Part shown: positions 36,562 through 45,817 of the stretch, in pieces
How positions within the stretch are numbered: position 1 is the stretch's first letter
How the letters are laid out: the number at the start of each line of letters is the position of its first letter
Assembly (NCBI GenBank): GCA_009930305.1
Contig: RZYM01000004.1
Coordinates: 62,001 to 126,000, forward strand
Direction of reading: 5' to 3'
DNA length: 64,000 bases
DNA from: Bacteroidia bacterium
GTDB lineage: Bacteria > Bacteroidota > Bacteroidia > Bacteroidales > Paludibacteraceae
Program-made: the position numbers and the translations under genes
Notes under the pieces: generated by a model
What the model was told of the DNA's origin: nothing
The model's database searches: none
The model's input: the letters and a program-made list of their open reading frames with translations, nothing else

Positions 36562-37605
36562 TTAATTGTTTTCAGGACGTAATTTACGTACAACTGCACC
36601 GGCTTGCCACATTTCGCTTTCGCGTAAGGTCTTCAATTCTTTTTCCAAACCGGCACGATAGTCTGGTTTAGAGTTTGAGTCAATTGAAATTTGAGCTTCG
36701 TTACCTGCTTTTACACTAGCATATAATTTTTGCATAACAGGTTTGATTGCATCGTGGAAAGGTCCCATCCAGTCTAATGCACCACGTTGTGCTGTTGTTG
36801 AGCAGTTAGCATACATCCAATCCATACCGTTTTCAGCAAACAAAGGCATCAATGATTGAGTTAACTCTTCAACTGTTTCATTAAATGCTTCTGATGGTTC
36901 GTGCCCGTTTTCACGCAATGTTTCGTATTGTGCTAAAAGCAAACCTTGGATAGCACCCATTAAAGAACCGCGTTCGCCGGTAAGGTCTGATGTAGCTTCG
37001 CGTAAGAATGTTGTTTCGAACAAATAGCCGGAACCAACACCTACACCTAAAGCAACAACTTTATCAAAAGCATGACCCGAAGCATCTTGCCAAATAGCAT
37101 AAGATGAGTTCAAACCACGGCCTTGTAAAAACATACGGCGAAGTGATGTTCCTGAACCTTTAGGAGCAATCATGATAACATCAATGTCTTTTGGAGGAAC
37201 GATGCCTGTACGGTCATTCCATGTAATTCCAAATCCGTGAGAGAAATATAATGTTTTTCCTGCTGTAAGATTACGTTTTACAACTGGCCATAATTCAATT
37301 TGAGCTGCATCAGACAATAAATATTGTATGATTGTACCACGTTGGCAAGCTTCTTCAATTTCAAATAAAGTTTCACCCGGAACCCATCCGTCAGCAACTG
37401 CTTTATCCCATGTTTTACCTTTACGTTGACCAACTATAACGTTAAAACCATTGTCGCGTAGGTTTAATGATTGACCAGGACCTTGTACGCCATAACCAAT
37501 AACTGCTATAGTTTCATTTTTCAATACTTCACGTGCTTTTTCTAAGGGGAACTCTTCACGGGTAACAACATTCTCGATTACCCCGCCAAAATTCATTTGT
37601 GCCAT
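36562..37605 (-). CDS. ilvC: Ketol-acid reductoisomerase
   Basis: Converts acetolactate or acetohydroxybutyrate to dihydroxy-acids with NAD(P)H and Mg2+, the second common step of valine, leucine and isoleucine synthesis. The Rossmann motif VIGYGVQGPGQSLNLRDNG is near residue 35, followed by IAPKGSGTSLRRMF and the acidic metal sites in the C-terminal knotted domain (DLTGERGSLMGAIQG, EAFNETVEELTQSLMPL). The 347-residue class I length is normal. It has its own -7 box (TACCTTTG, 37663-37670) besides the ilv operon promoter, so it may be transcribed independently. Confidence 0.96.
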   Translation of the reverse strand: MAQMNFGGVIENVVTREEFPLEKAREVLKNETIAVIGYGVQGPGQSLNLRDNGFNVIVGQRKGKTWDKAVADGWVPGETLFEIEEACQRGTIIQYLLSDAAQIELWPVVKRNLTAGKTLYFSHGFGITWNDRTGIVPPKDIDVIMIAPKGSGTSLRRMFLQGRGLNSSYAIWQDASGHAFDKVVALGVGVGSGYLFETTFLREATSDLTGERGSLMGAIQGLLLAQYETLRENGHEPSEAFNETVEELTQSLMPLFAENGMDWMYANCSTTAQRGALDWMGPFHDAIKPVMQKLYASVKAGNEAQISIDSNSKPDYRAGLEKELKTLRESEMWQAGAVVRKLRPENN

Positions 37606-37662
37606 AATTATTATGAATTAAAAATTTAAAGTTTAAACTGTATAAAACTTACAATTGAGTTG

Positions 37663-37670
37663 CAAAGGTA
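37663..37670 (-). promoter_or_regulatory. Internal -7 promoter box upstream of ilvC
   Basis: TACCTTTG on the minus strand in the 115-bp gap between the thioesterase gene and ilvC. It suggests that ilvC can be expressed without passing the operon leader. Confidence 0.5.
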
Positions 37671-37720
37671 CGTTTTTTTTATTGAAAGTAAACTTTTTTG
37701 TTATTATCTATGCTTAAATA

Positions 37721-38458
37721 TTACAATCTCCATGTTATTGCCGCTCTACAAAGTGAAAAATTATCATTGTCAGTTAAATTAAACAATGATTTGTTTTCGC
37801 CTTCGGAACGAACAATCTTAATACTTTGCCCATACAGAGCTTCGTGCATATAGTTGATATCAAATCGAGTGATACGTCTGTCTTTTAGAGTATCAGGCGA
37901 ATAAGTGTCTAGCATCCATTCTGCATATTTCATGCTATTGGTGTGCTGATTAAAGTCAATATCACTGAATCTTACACGATGCTCAGAAATTAATTCTCCA
38001 CTTATTGTAGATATGCTAATAGGATCTTCAACTTCGTGTGATTCTTCGGTTGCGTATTGTTGCCATTCCGGTTTGTTCCTCAAATCAAAAGGACGTCTCG
38101 TTTTTAAATCTATTACAGCCCATTGCGATGATGCTTTACATATTTCTTCTCCCTTGCTGTTATAAATTTTGAAATTTCGGGTAGTAAATACTCTGCTGTA
38201 ATTTTTTACCCAAGTTTCAATTTTTATGACATCATACATTTTAGGAAGTTGATCAATGCATATAGATAAACGCGAAACAACCCAAGTAAGACCTTCTTTT
38301 AACAAGAATTTCATACCAAAATTGTGATTTTCGGCAGCATCACCGGCTGTATTCAAAATTGCAGAACCAAGTGCAGTCAACGACATATATCCCGAACAAT
38401 CAACCTCTTGTGGGCCGATATGATGGGTAAATGTCTGAGTTAATTCATCTTTGTTCAC
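37721..38458 (-). CDS. Acyl-ACP thioesterase (GTG start)
   Basis: A 245-residue double-hotdog thioesterase of the acyl-ACP family (PF01643), which releases fatty acids from acyl carrier protein. FTHHIGPQEVDCSGYMSLTALG opens the first hotdog, with the long hotdog helix around NHNFGMKFLLKEGLTWVVSR and the second hotdog after about 145 (RVRFSDIDFNQHTNSMKYAEW). The start is GTG and shares its G with the TAG stop of ilvN (TAGTG), a tight coupling. Placement in the ilv operon is common in Bacteroidales and may link branched-chain precursors to fatty-acid pools. Confidence 0.88.
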   Translation of the reverse strand: MNKDELTQTFTHHIGPQEVDCSGYMSLTALGSAILNTAGDAAENHNFGMKFLLKEGLTWVVSRLSICIDQLPKMYDVIKIETWVKNYSRVFTTRNFKIYNSKGEEICKASSQWAVIDLKTRRPFDLRNKPEWQQYATEESHEVEDPISISTISGELISEHRVRFSDIDFNQHTNSMKYAEWMLDTYSPDTLKDRRITRFDINYMHEALYGQSIKIVRSEGENKSLFNLTDNDNFSLCRAAITWRL

Positions 38459-39009
38459 TACAATTGTTTGTTTTTTATTTTCGAATCTATACCGGCAAGC
38501 ATGTCGCTTAAACGTTCTACACGTCCACGTGTAATTGCTACACGCCCTGAACGTATAAATTGTAATACGCCTATGCTGTTTTGTAGCTCGTTAAACATCT
38601 CTTGAGTCTCTTGGTAAAGACCTGTTTTTTCAAGAACTACACAATTGTCAAGGATTTCGAGTACGCGAGTGTTGTATTTGCGTATTAAATACTCGATACC
38701 ACCCATCGCCAAAACTTTGTCTGTAGCTAATTTGAATAAAGCTATTTCTTGATATATCAGCTCATCATCAGTATTATAGTATGCTTTTAATATATCAACA
38801 CGCTTATCTATTTGTTTTACTACCTTTTTTATAGTATCTAAATCGGTAACTACCGTTATGGTAAACTTATGGATACCTTTAATGGCAGATGGAGATACTG
38901 ATAATGTTTCAATATTTATTTGCCTACGAGTAAATACAATGGTAATTTGATTCAAAAGACCTGGTGTATTCTCAGAAAAAACGGTTACGGTATATACTTT
39001 ATTTTCCAT
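38458..39009 (-). CDS. ilvN: Acetolactate synthase, small regulatory subunit
   Basis: ACT-domain regulatory subunit that gives IlvB feedback control by valine. The N-terminal ACT domain (about 5-75) starts VYTVTVFSENTPGLLNQITIVFTRRQINIETLSV. The second domain spans about 85-170. The 183-residue length fits. It starts 3 bp after ilvB and ends by overlapping the GTG of the thioesterase gene. Confidence 0.95.
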   Translation of the reverse strand: MENKVYTVTVFSENTPGLLNQITIVFTRRQINIETLSVSPSAIKGIHKFTITVVTDLDTIKKVVKQIDKRVDILKAYYNTDDELIYQEIALFKLATDKVLAMGGIEYLIRKYNTRVLEILDNCVVLEKTGLYQETQEMFNELQNSIGVLQFIRSGRVAITRGRVERLSDMLAGIDSKIKNKQL

Positions 39010-39012
39010 GAT

Positions 39013-40716
39013 TTATTTCTCCTCTCCTAATAAAATGTCAGTAACAGCACCACCTGCCGGTGTCATAGGATATACAAGACCAGCTTCTTCAACATTAACT
39101 ATTAACAAAAATGCTTTGTCATCGGCAATCATTTCGGTAATTGCATTATCTAATTCATCACGTTTCGAAACACATTTGCTTTTGATTCTGTATGCACTAG
39201 CAATCGCCTGAAAATCAGGATTAACCATAGGTGTATATGAGTAGCGTTTGTGGAAAAATAATTCTTGCCATTGACGTACCATACCTAAGTAATTGTTATT
39301 TAGAATGATGATTTTAACACCTAAATTTTCTTGCATTATAGTGCCAAGTTCTTGTAGTGTCATTTGGAAACCACCATCTCCACAGAACAAACATACCGTG
39401 CGATCGGGTGCAGCTATTTTTGCTCCTATTGCTGCAGGTATACCGAATCCCATGGTACCCAAACCACCGGATGTTACTACACTGCGTTTTTTGCTAAACT
39501 GAAAATATCTAATGGCAACCATTTGATTTTGTCCTACATCGGTTACCAATATTGCTTCTTTATTTGTTGCATCAGAGATTCTTTTGACAACTTCAGCCAT
39601 TTTGATCGGGCTATCGCTGCTTGGATTAAGGTCGTGTTTTATTACAGAGTTCAACTCTTGCTTGTAATAATCATCGAATGATGCGATCCATTCTGTATGT
39701 TTTGTTTCTTTAATAAGTGCTGTTACAGCAGGTATTGTTTCTTTAACATCACCAATTACAGCGAGGTCTGTTTTTATATTCTTATCTATTTCAGAAGGGT
39801 CTATATCAAAATGAATGATTTTAGCTTGTTTGGCATAGGCGTTGAGATCCCCGGTTATGCGGTCGTCAAAACGCATACCTATTGCTATTAAAACATCACA
39901 TTCGTTAGTTTTTAAATTAGGACCAATATTGCCGTGCATACCAAGCATACCTTTGTTTAAATGATAGTCTGTCGGCATAGCAGATTCGCCAAGCAGTGTC
40001 CATGCTGCAGGTATATCGGCTTTGTCGAGCATCTGCATTAATTCGTCTTCGGCTTGTCCTATAGTAACACCATGTCCGATGAGGGCAAATGGTTTTTTTG
40101 CATTGTTTATTAAATCGGCAGCTGCCTTTATTTTTTCAGGATTCATTTCAGGTACAGGGATATAGCTGCGTATAAAATTGCATACTTCAGGTTTGTAATC
40201 GACTTTTGCAAATTGTGCATTCTTTGTAAAATCAAGTACAACAGGACCCGGACGTCCGCTTTTAGCAATATAAAATGCTCTTGCAACAGCCCATGCAATC
40301 TCTTTGGGATCACGTATTTGATAACTCCATTTTGTTATTGGTTGTGTTATACCGACTAAGTCAGTTTCCTGAAATGCATCAGTTCCTAAGATACCTGCGG
40401 GAACTTGACCTGCAATTACTACCAAAGGGGTACTATCCATCTGTGCATCAGCAATACCTGTAATGGCATTTGTAGCACCCGGACCTGATGTTATTATAAC
40501 AACACCTGGTTTTCCACTTACACGAGCATATCCTTGTGCTGCATGTGTTGCTCCTTGTTCGTGACGCACTAAAATATGCCTTAGTTTGTCTTTGTAATCG
40601 TACAAAGCATCAAATACCGGAATTATTTGTCCACCGGGATACCCGAAAATAGTATCCGTCCCTTCGTTTAAAAGTGCTTCCATTAGGGCATAAGCACCTG
40701 CCATTGTATTTGCCAT
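39013..40716 (-). CDS. ilvB: Acetolactate synthase, large catalytic subunit
   Basis: Thiamine-diphosphate enzyme that condenses two pyruvates to acetolactate, or pyruvate and 2-oxobutyrate. The 567-residue protein has the catalytic Glu in LVRHEQGATHAAQGYARVSGKPG, the central FAD domain, and the ThDP/Mg2+ motif FCGDGGFQMTLQELGTIMQENLGVKIIILNN. It follows the GtrA gene by 2 bp and precedes ilvN by 3 bp, so it is translated from a polycistronic message that also carries glycosylation genes. Confidence 0.96.
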   Translation of the reverse strand: MANTMAGAYALMEALLNEGTDTIFGYPGGQIIPVFDALYDYKDKLRHILVRHEQGATHAAQGYARVSGKPGVVIITSGPGATNAITGIADAQMDSTPLVVIAGQVPAGILGTDAFQETDLVGITQPITKWSYQIRDPKEIAWAVARAFYIAKSGRPGPVVLDFTKNAQFAKVDYKPEVCNFIRSYIPVPEMNPEKIKAAADLINNAKKPFALIGHGVTIGQAEDELMQMLDKADIPAAWTLLGESAMPTDYHLNKGMLGMHGNIGPNLKTNECDVLIAIGMRFDDRITGDLNAYAKQAKIIHFDIDPSEIDKNIKTDLAVIGDVKETIPAVTALIKETKHTEWIASFDDYYKQELNSVIKHDLNPSSDSPIKMAEVVKRISDATNKEAILVTDVGQNQMVAIRYFQFSKKRSVVTSGGLGTMGFGIPAAIGAKIAAPDRTVCLFCGDGGFQMTLQELGTIMQENLGVKIIILNNNYLGMVRQWQELFFHKRYSYTPMVNPDFQAIASAYRIKSKCVSKRDELDNAITEMIADDKAFLLIVNVEEAGLVYPMTPAGGAVTDILLGEEK

Positions 40717-40718
40717 AT

Positions 40719-41153
40719 CTATCTTTGTGTAAATAATAATTTCTTTTTAAAAATAAAATTCCATACAAACACTATAATTGTTGTAATTAACTTTGATAAC
40801 ATGTAATATATAGAACACAAACTTGTAAACACCCACATCAGTCCGATATTTAGAAGAATTCCGCTTAGTCCGATTAATAGGAAAACTGAAAATTCAACAA
40901 TCTTATCTTTTGTTCTGTGTTCATCAAATATCCAATAAATACTTAGTATATATGTAATTACCAATCCTACCGAAAACCCGCAGGCGCTTGATACTAAGTA
41001 ATGAAATCCTGCATATTCTGTCAAAATATATAGGGTTACATAATCAAAAACAAACGCCAACCCACCAGAGCATATATATCTGCATATTTGCACCAACGTG
41101 CTATGAGCAGGCTTTTTGCCAAGTACTTCTTTTATGAGCGTTATCAGGTTCAT
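40719..41153 (-). CDS. GtrA-family membrane protein
   Basis: A 144-residue protein with four predicted membrane helices (YICSGGLAFVFDYVTLYIL, HYLVSSACGFSVGLVITYIL, IVEFSVFLLIGLSGILLNIGLMWV, and the last about 120-137). GtrA proteins help move undecaprenyl-phosphate-linked sugars across the membrane. The overlap of 4 bp with the GT2 gene upstream supports joint work. It sits inside the branched-chain amino-acid operon, directly before ilvB. Confidence 0.88.
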   Translation of the reverse strand: MNLITLIKEVLGKKPAHSTLVQICRYICSGGLAFVFDYVTLYILTEYAGFHYLVSSACGFSVGLVITYILSIYWIFDEHRTKDKIVEFSVFLLIGLSGILLNIGLMWVFTSLCSIYYMLSKLITTIIVFVWNFIFKKKLLFTQR

Positions 41154-41890
41154 GTAAATAATTTAGAATACATAAGTTTCCATTTGCACAGTTTGTATAC
41201 AATTGATACTCTGATAACTCCGAGCCCATAAATTGTACTGCGTTTTAAATTAATTGATGATGCATCGTCAAAATATTTGGTAGGGCAGGTTATTTCTCCT
41301 ATTTCGTAACCTTTCATAAATATTTGTGCCAGCATTTCGTTGTCAAAAATAAAATCGTCAGAATCGACATTGTAATTTATATTTCTTAGTACTTGTGCCG
41401 AAAATGCTCTGTATCCTGAATGATATTCTGACAGTTTTTGATGTAACAAAATATTTTCAAATAATGTCAGGCATCTGTTAGACACGTATTTAATAATAGG
41501 CATCCCTCCTTTTAATGCACCCATACCTAAAATCCGTGAGGCCATAACAACAGGGTATAAATCATTGGCGATTAAGTATGATATTGAATGTATTAACTTT
41601 GGAGTATATTGATAATCAGGATGTAACATAATAATTATATCGGCTCCTAATTCCAATGCTCTATTGTAACACGTTTTCTGATTGCCTCCATAACCTTTGT
41701 TCTTTTCGTGAATCAGAACTTCTTTTATACCAAGTTCTTTGGCTTTGGCAATGGTATTATCTTTACTGCAATCGTCAGTTAAAATCACTTCATCAACAAT
41801 GTCGAGAGGGATTTCTTTATATGTTTGCTCCAATGTTTTTTCTGCATTGTAAGCAGGCATTACAACTACGATTTTTTTTTCGTTTAGCAT
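41150..41890 (-). CDS. Family 2 glycosyltransferase, dolichol-/polyprenyl-phosphate sugar synthase-like
   Basis: A 246-residue soluble GT-A enzyme resembling dolichyl-phosphate mannose synthase. VVVMPAYNAEKTLEQTYKEI, VILTDDCSKDNTIAKAKELG and LHPDYQYTPK (the DxD-like acidic site) are visible, plus a late SEYHSGYRAFS motif. It would load a sugar on undecaprenyl phosphate for the GtrA and ArnT-like partners. The ATG giving MLNEKKIVVV was chosen because the 14 extra ORF-track residues overlap the upstream gene's stop. Confidence 0.9.
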   Translation of the reverse strand: MLNEKKIVVVMPAYNAEKTLEQTYKEIPLDIVDEVILTDDCSKDNTIAKAKELGIKEVLIHEKNKGYGGNQKTCYNRALELGADIIIMLHPDYQYTPKLIHSISYLIANDLYPVVMASRILGMGALKGGMPIIKYVSNRCLTLFENILLHQKLSEYHSGYRAFSAQVLRNINYNVDSDDFIFDNEMLAQIFMKGYEIGEITCPTKYFDDASSINLKRSTIYGLGVIRVSIVYKLCKWKLMYSKLFT

Positions 41891-41891
41891 T

Positions 41892-43553
41892 TTAATAAAT
41901 TTGTGGTTTGCGAACATAAAAAGCAAACCCATTCTTTTTATTTATCAGTTTTGCATCTTGAACTTCTGATTCGAAACTGCTTACTTCCAATGAAATATCT
42001 TTAAGTACAAAATAACAATCTTTGTCTAACTGCCCATGCATTAAATATTGTGCATCTGCATTTTTGTTTTGTATTTGTCTGTCAGAGTAAAAGTACTGTG
42101 CGTAACTTTTAAAATACGGCAAATATATATAGCAATCTTCAGTCTTTTTACTTTCATAAAACTCAATGGCAGCAGCCTGAGAATATTTCTCAACTTGTGG
42201 AACTATAAATAATAATGCCGAATATATGAATATTATGCTTGATGCACACATAATGCTAAAATTCTTATAGCTAAGTATTTTATTTGATTTAATGCACATC
42301 CACACAACGCCTAATATAAAAATAAGACTGAATGCAAACTCAAATCCGTACCAAGTAGCATTTGCTTGCATGTTTCCTATAGCAAACTCATCTAATATGT
42401 ATGGGTATAATAAATGCTTGAAATTGTCGAATTGTGTTACCAAAGTAACTGCAAAACCAAGCAAGCAAGCCATTATTATTAGTAAAATCTTTACATATTT
42501 AGGCATCACTGTTTTCCCATTCATGTATCTTTCGCATGCAAATGCCGCAATAAATGTTAGTGGGAAATAGCACATTGACGAGTAGTGTATGATTTTAGTT
42601 CTGACTATTGAGAATAAAATTAAAACTACCCAGAACAGAATCATCATCCATTTGTAAAAACGCTTGAATGATTCATCTTTTTCTGTATTTGTTATTTTAT
42701 AGTTGAATGCCGGCAATGACAATATTGATGCAGGGAACACTCCTATAAAAAGAATCACAAAATGATACAGAGGGAATCCTCCATGTCCTGCGTCTTTTGT
42801 TTCAAATAATCGTATTTGGTAAACAATAAAATCTTGTATTATTGAAAAATTTCCATCAATTATTTGTAAGATAAACCATAACCCTCCGGTTAATGCTAGT
42901 ATAATAAAAAACAATATAGCTTGATGCCATTTAAAATTTAATTTAAAGTTGTTGGTAATAAGATATATGCAAAAAGTTAAACAGAATATCAATAATCCGA
43001 CAGGTCCTTTAGTTAATATTGCTAAGCCTAAGAAAAAAGCTGATGCAAAAACTTTGATGGTGCTGTGTTTCCTATTTCCGGGGTCTGTGAAAATTATAAA
43101 ATAATATGTTCCCAGAAATATAAATAGATTGAACCACGGGTCGATAATTCCACTTTTAAAATACATAAATGGCAATAATGAACATGCGTATAACATTGTC
43201 CACAACAGTCCGAAACGTCTGTCTCTTATTTTACTGCCTATATTATATAATACGAGCAATGTTATGATTCCGCATATTGCATCAGGTATACGAGCAGCAA
43301 ATTCATTAATTCCGAATAATTTCATCGAAACTACTTGCATCCAAATAAATAAGGGGGGTTTCTCCCAGAATTGTTCATAATTTATTTGTACTGTAAGATA
43401 ATCGCCGCTCATAATCATTTCGCGAGCAGACTCTGCAAAATTGATTTCATCCCAATCGAATAGATGAACTGAACCTATTCCTGGTATAAAAAATAATGCT
43501 GCTGCAATAGCAATACCTATTTGAATTAATATATTTTCTGTCTTTGCACTCAT
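41892..43553 (-). CDS. ArnT/PMT-like membrane glycosyltransferase (GT39/GT83)
   Basis: A 553-residue membrane protein with about 11 hydrophobic segments. The first periplasmic loop has the acidic motif HLFDWDEINFAESAREM, where PMT and ArnT enzymes carry their catalytic Asp/Glu. IPDAICGIITLLVLYNIG and LAILTKGPVGLLIF match the PMT_2/ArnT family. These enzymes transfer a sugar from a polyprenyl-phosphate donor to lipid A, a protein or another periplasmic acceptor. The GT2 and GtrA genes immediately downstream would make and flip that donor. It follows ilvD by 6 bp. The acceptor is unknown. Confidence 0.88.
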   Translation of the reverse strand: MSAKTENILIQIGIAIAAALFFIPGIGSVHLFDWDEINFAESAREMIMSGDYLTVQINYEQFWEKPPLFIWMQVVSMKLFGINEFAARIPDAICGIITLLVLYNIGSKIRDRRFGLLWTMLYACSLLPFMYFKSGIIDPWFNLFIFLGTYYFIIFTDPGNRKHSTIKVFASAFFLGLAILTKGPVGLLIFCLTFCIYLITNNFKLNFKWHQAILFFIILALTGGLWFILQIIDGNFSIIQDFIVYQIRLFETKDAGHGGFPLYHFVILFIGVFPASILSLPAFNYKITNTEKDESFKRFYKWMMILFWVVLILFSIVRTKIIHYSSMCYFPLTFIAAFACERYMNGKTVMPKYVKILLIIMACLLGFAVTLVTQFDNFKHLLYPYILDEFAIGNMQANATWYGFEFAFSLIFILGVVWMCIKSNKILSYKNFSIMCASSIIFIYSALLFIVPQVEKYSQAAAIEFYESKKTEDCYIYLPYFKSYAQYFYSDRQIQNKNADAQYLMHGQLDKDCYFVLKDISLEVSSFESEVQDAKLINKKNGFAFYVRKPQIY

Positions 43554-43559
43554 AAAAAG

Positions 43560-45392
43560 TTAATCAATTAAGCGAACAGCTCCTTTGTCAGCAGAACTAA
43601 CTAAAGATGCGTATGCTCTCAAAGCTTTTGATATTTCGCGATTTCGTCCTATTGGTTTAAAGGCATCTTTACCGCGTGCTTCTTCTTCTTTTCTGCGTGC
43701 GGCTAACTCTGCATCACTCAATTTTACATTAATGCTGCGAGCCGGTATATCTATCTCTATAATGTCGCCATCTTTTATTAAACCTATATTTCCACCTGAT
43801 GCAGCTTCCGGTGAAATGTGACCTATACTTAGTCCTGATGTACCTCCTGAAAAACGTCCGTCAGTTATTAAGGCGCATTCTTTACCCAAGTGGCGTGATT
43901 TGATGTATGAAGTAGGGTAGAGCATCTCTTGCATACCCGGTCCACCTTTAGGCCCTTCGTGTGTGATAACAACTACGTCTCCTGCTTGAACTTTATTGCC
44001 TAAGATACCGTCACAAGCTGATTCTTGTGAGTTAAACACAACAGCTTTGCCGCTAAATTTCCATAAACTTTCGTCAACGCCTGCAGTTTTAATAACGCAT
44101 CCGTCTATGGCGATATTTCCTTTTAAAACGCCAAGTCCACCATCTTTGGTATAGGCGTGAGCCATATCTCTTATGCAACCTTCTGCACGGTCCGTATCAA
44201 AATTGTTGTATGTGGTATTTTGTGAACCTAATTCCAAATTGAATTTATTGCAAGGTGCACTTGAATATATGCGTTTTGCATCGTCTGAAATGTTATCTGA
44301 GCATATATCATATGCTTTAATAACTTCTCCTACTGTCATGCCGTCAACTCGTTTTGCTTCTGTATGTAGCAAACCGCCTTTTGCCAATTCATTTAATATC
44401 CCGAGTACACCTCCTGCGCGATTTACATCTTGCAAGTGGTATTTTGCTGTATTAGGGGCTACTTTACACAAACATGGTGTTTTGCGAGATAGTTGGTCTA
44501 TGTCTTCCATTGTAAAATCAACTTCTGCTTCGTGTGCAATAGCGAGCAAGTGCAAAACAGTATTGGTAGAACCGCCCATTGCAATGTCTAATGTCATAGA
44601 ATTTAAAAATGCATTACGTGTTGCAATACTTCTAGGTAAAACGCTTTCGTCTCCGTTTTCGTAGTACGCAAGTGCATTTTTTACAATCTGTTTTGCAGCA
44701 TCCATAGCTAATCTTCTACGATTTGCGTGTGTAGCTAATATAGTTCCATTGCCCGGAAGCGCCATTCCAAGTGCTTCATTAAGGCAATTCATTGAATTCG
44801 CTGTGAACATACCTGAACAACATCCGCAACTAGGACATGCGCTATGTTCGATTTCGTTTACATCTTTATCCGAAACGCTTGTATCTGCCGATTTTATCAT
44901 TGCATCAATAAGATCCAAGTGTTGTCCTTTCCATTCTCCGGCTTCCATAGGTCCGCCTGATACAAAAACTGCAGGGATGTTTAGTCGCATAGCTGCAATA
45001 AGCATACCCGGGGTTATTTTATCGCAATTGCTTATACAAATCATTGCATCAGCTTTGTGTGCGTTAACCATATATTCAACGCTATCTGCAATAATATCTC
45101 TACTTGGTAGGGAATATAACATGCCATCATGTCCCATTGCTATACCATCATCAATTGCAATTGTGTTAAATTCAGCAGCGAAACAACCTAAGCTTTCAAT
45201 TTCAGCTTTGATTTCTTGTCCTATTTCGTGTAAATGTACGTGTCCGGGAACAAATTGTGTGAATGAGTTGACAACAGCAATAATAGGTTTGCCTACTTGA
45301 TTCGGTTTCATACCATTAGCACGCCACAAAGCTCTGGCTGCTGCCATTCTTCTGCCTTGTGTACACTGATCGCTTCTAAGAGAATGTTTCAT
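43560..45392 (-). CDS. ilvD: Dihydroxy-acid dehydratase
   Basis: Iron-sulfur dehydratase that makes 2-keto acids in branched-chain amino-acid synthesis. Cys residues in [31 protein letters not shown] and around CDGILGNK bind the cluster. The C-terminal [27 protein letters not shown] motif is conserved. The 610-residue length is typical of the long form. It is the first structural gene after the ilv leader and is separated from it by an intrinsic terminator, so its expression should depend on read-through. Confidence 0.96.
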   Translation of the reverse strand: MKHSLRSDQCTQGRRMAAARALWRANGMKPNQVGKPIIAVVNSFTQFVPGHVHLHEIGQEIKAEIESLGCFAAEFNTIAIDDGIAMGHDGMLYSLPSRDIIADSVEYMVNAHKADAMICISNCDKITPGMLIAAMRLNIPAVFVSGGPMEAGEWKGQHLDLIDAMIKSADTSVSDKDVNEIEHSACPSCGCCSGMFTANSMNCLNEALGMALPGNGTILATHANRRRLAMDAAKQIVKNALAYYENGDESVLPRSIATRNAFLNSMTLDIAMGGSTNTVLHLLAIAHEAEVDFTMEDIDQLSRKTPCLCKVAPNTAKYHLQDVNRAGGVLGILNELAKGGLLHTEAKRVDGMTVGEVIKAYDICSDNISDDAKRIYSSAPCNKFNLELGSQNTTYNNFDTDRAEGCIRDMAHAYTKDGGLGVLKGNIAIDGCVIKTAGVDESLWKFSGKAVVFNSQESACDGILGNKVQAGDVVVITHEGPKGGPGMQEMLYPTSYIKSRHLGKECALITDGRFSGGTSGLSIGHISPEAASGGNIGLIKDGDIIEIDIPARSINVKLSDAELAARRKEEEARGKDAFKPIGRNREISKALRAYASLVSSADKGAVRLID

Positions 45393-45416
45393 ATTTTGTT
45401 ATGTTAAGTTTTACAG

Positions 45417-45458
45417 AAAAAAAAACCTTCCCCATTTTGGCGGGAAAGGTTTTTTTTG
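45417..45458 (-). terminator. Attenuator terminator between the ilv leader peptide and ilvD
   Basis: On the minus strand AACCTTTCCC and GGGGAAGGTT form a 10-bp stem (one G-U pair) with an 8-nt loop, extended by A-U pairs, followed by a run of about nine Us. It lies 32 nt after the leader stop codon and 25 nt before the ilvD start, the position of a transcriptional attenuator. Confidence 0.85.
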
Positions 45459-45490
45459 ATATCAATTCACATACCCGTCTTCATGAATGT

Positions 45491-45541
45491 TTATACCTTC
45501 AAGACTACAAAACCCACGACTACGGATACAATAACTTTCAT
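45491..45541 (-). CDS. ilv operon leader peptide (16 residues, eight Val)
   Basis: A 17-codon ORF, MKVIVSVVVGFVVLKV, missed by the ORF track because of its size. Eight of 16 residues are Val, with one Ile and one Leu, the three end products of the downstream operon. It follows a -7 box (TACTTTTG, 45561-45568) by about 20 nt, and an intrinsic terminator comes 32 nt after its stop. This is the architecture of ilvL/ilvB leader peptides: slow translation at Val codons under valine shortage would favour an antiterminator. A complementary GTCTT/AAGAC pair and AAGGT/ACCTT pair between the leader codons and the terminator arm are visible as candidate alternative pairings. Confidence 0.85.
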   Translation of the reverse strand: MKVIVSVVVGFVVLKV

Positions 45542-45560
45542 TTTTCTTCTTATTAGACCA

Positions 45561-45589
45561 CAAAAGTACAATTTTTTTTTGAAAACAAA
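45561..45589 (-). promoter_or_regulatory. ilv operon promoter
   Basis: Minus-strand TACTTTTG (45561-45568) with a TTTG 17 bp upstream (45586-45589), about 20 bp before the leader-peptide ATG. The spacer is slightly shorter than the usual 19-21 bp. Confidence 0.6.
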
Positions 45590-45613
45590 GAATTAAATTG
45601 CTATTATAAATGT

Positions 45614-45627
45614 AATAACATGTTATT
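45614..45627. repeat. 14-bp palindrome AATAACATGTTATT between ilv and phosphohexomutase promoters
   Basis: A perfect 14-bp palindrome about 25 bp upstream of the ilv -33 element and 140 bp from the plus-strand promoter. It may be an operator for the ilv operon; its AT-rich make-up means chance occurrence cannot be ruled out. Confidence 0.35.
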
Positions 45628-45765
45628 TTGATATTCTATTGTTCAGAGATATAGCTATATTTTTGTGTTTAATGATGTATTAAGGTTAATTATTGATACA
45701 AAATTTCACTCTAATACGTTTGCTTAAAAGAAGTCGAAAAATTGCTCATAAGTTTATTTATTTTA

Positions 45766-45796
45766 TTGTTGCCTCACGATTAAATTATTATCTTTG
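45766..45796 (+). promoter_or_regulatory. Promoter of the phosphohexomutase gene
   Basis: TTG (45766-45768), 20 bp, TATCTTTG (45789-45796), a good Bacteroidetes-type promoter ending 21 bp before the ATG. Confidence 0.7.
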
Positions 45797-45817
45797 CCAA
45801 CCGAATAAAATGAAAAC

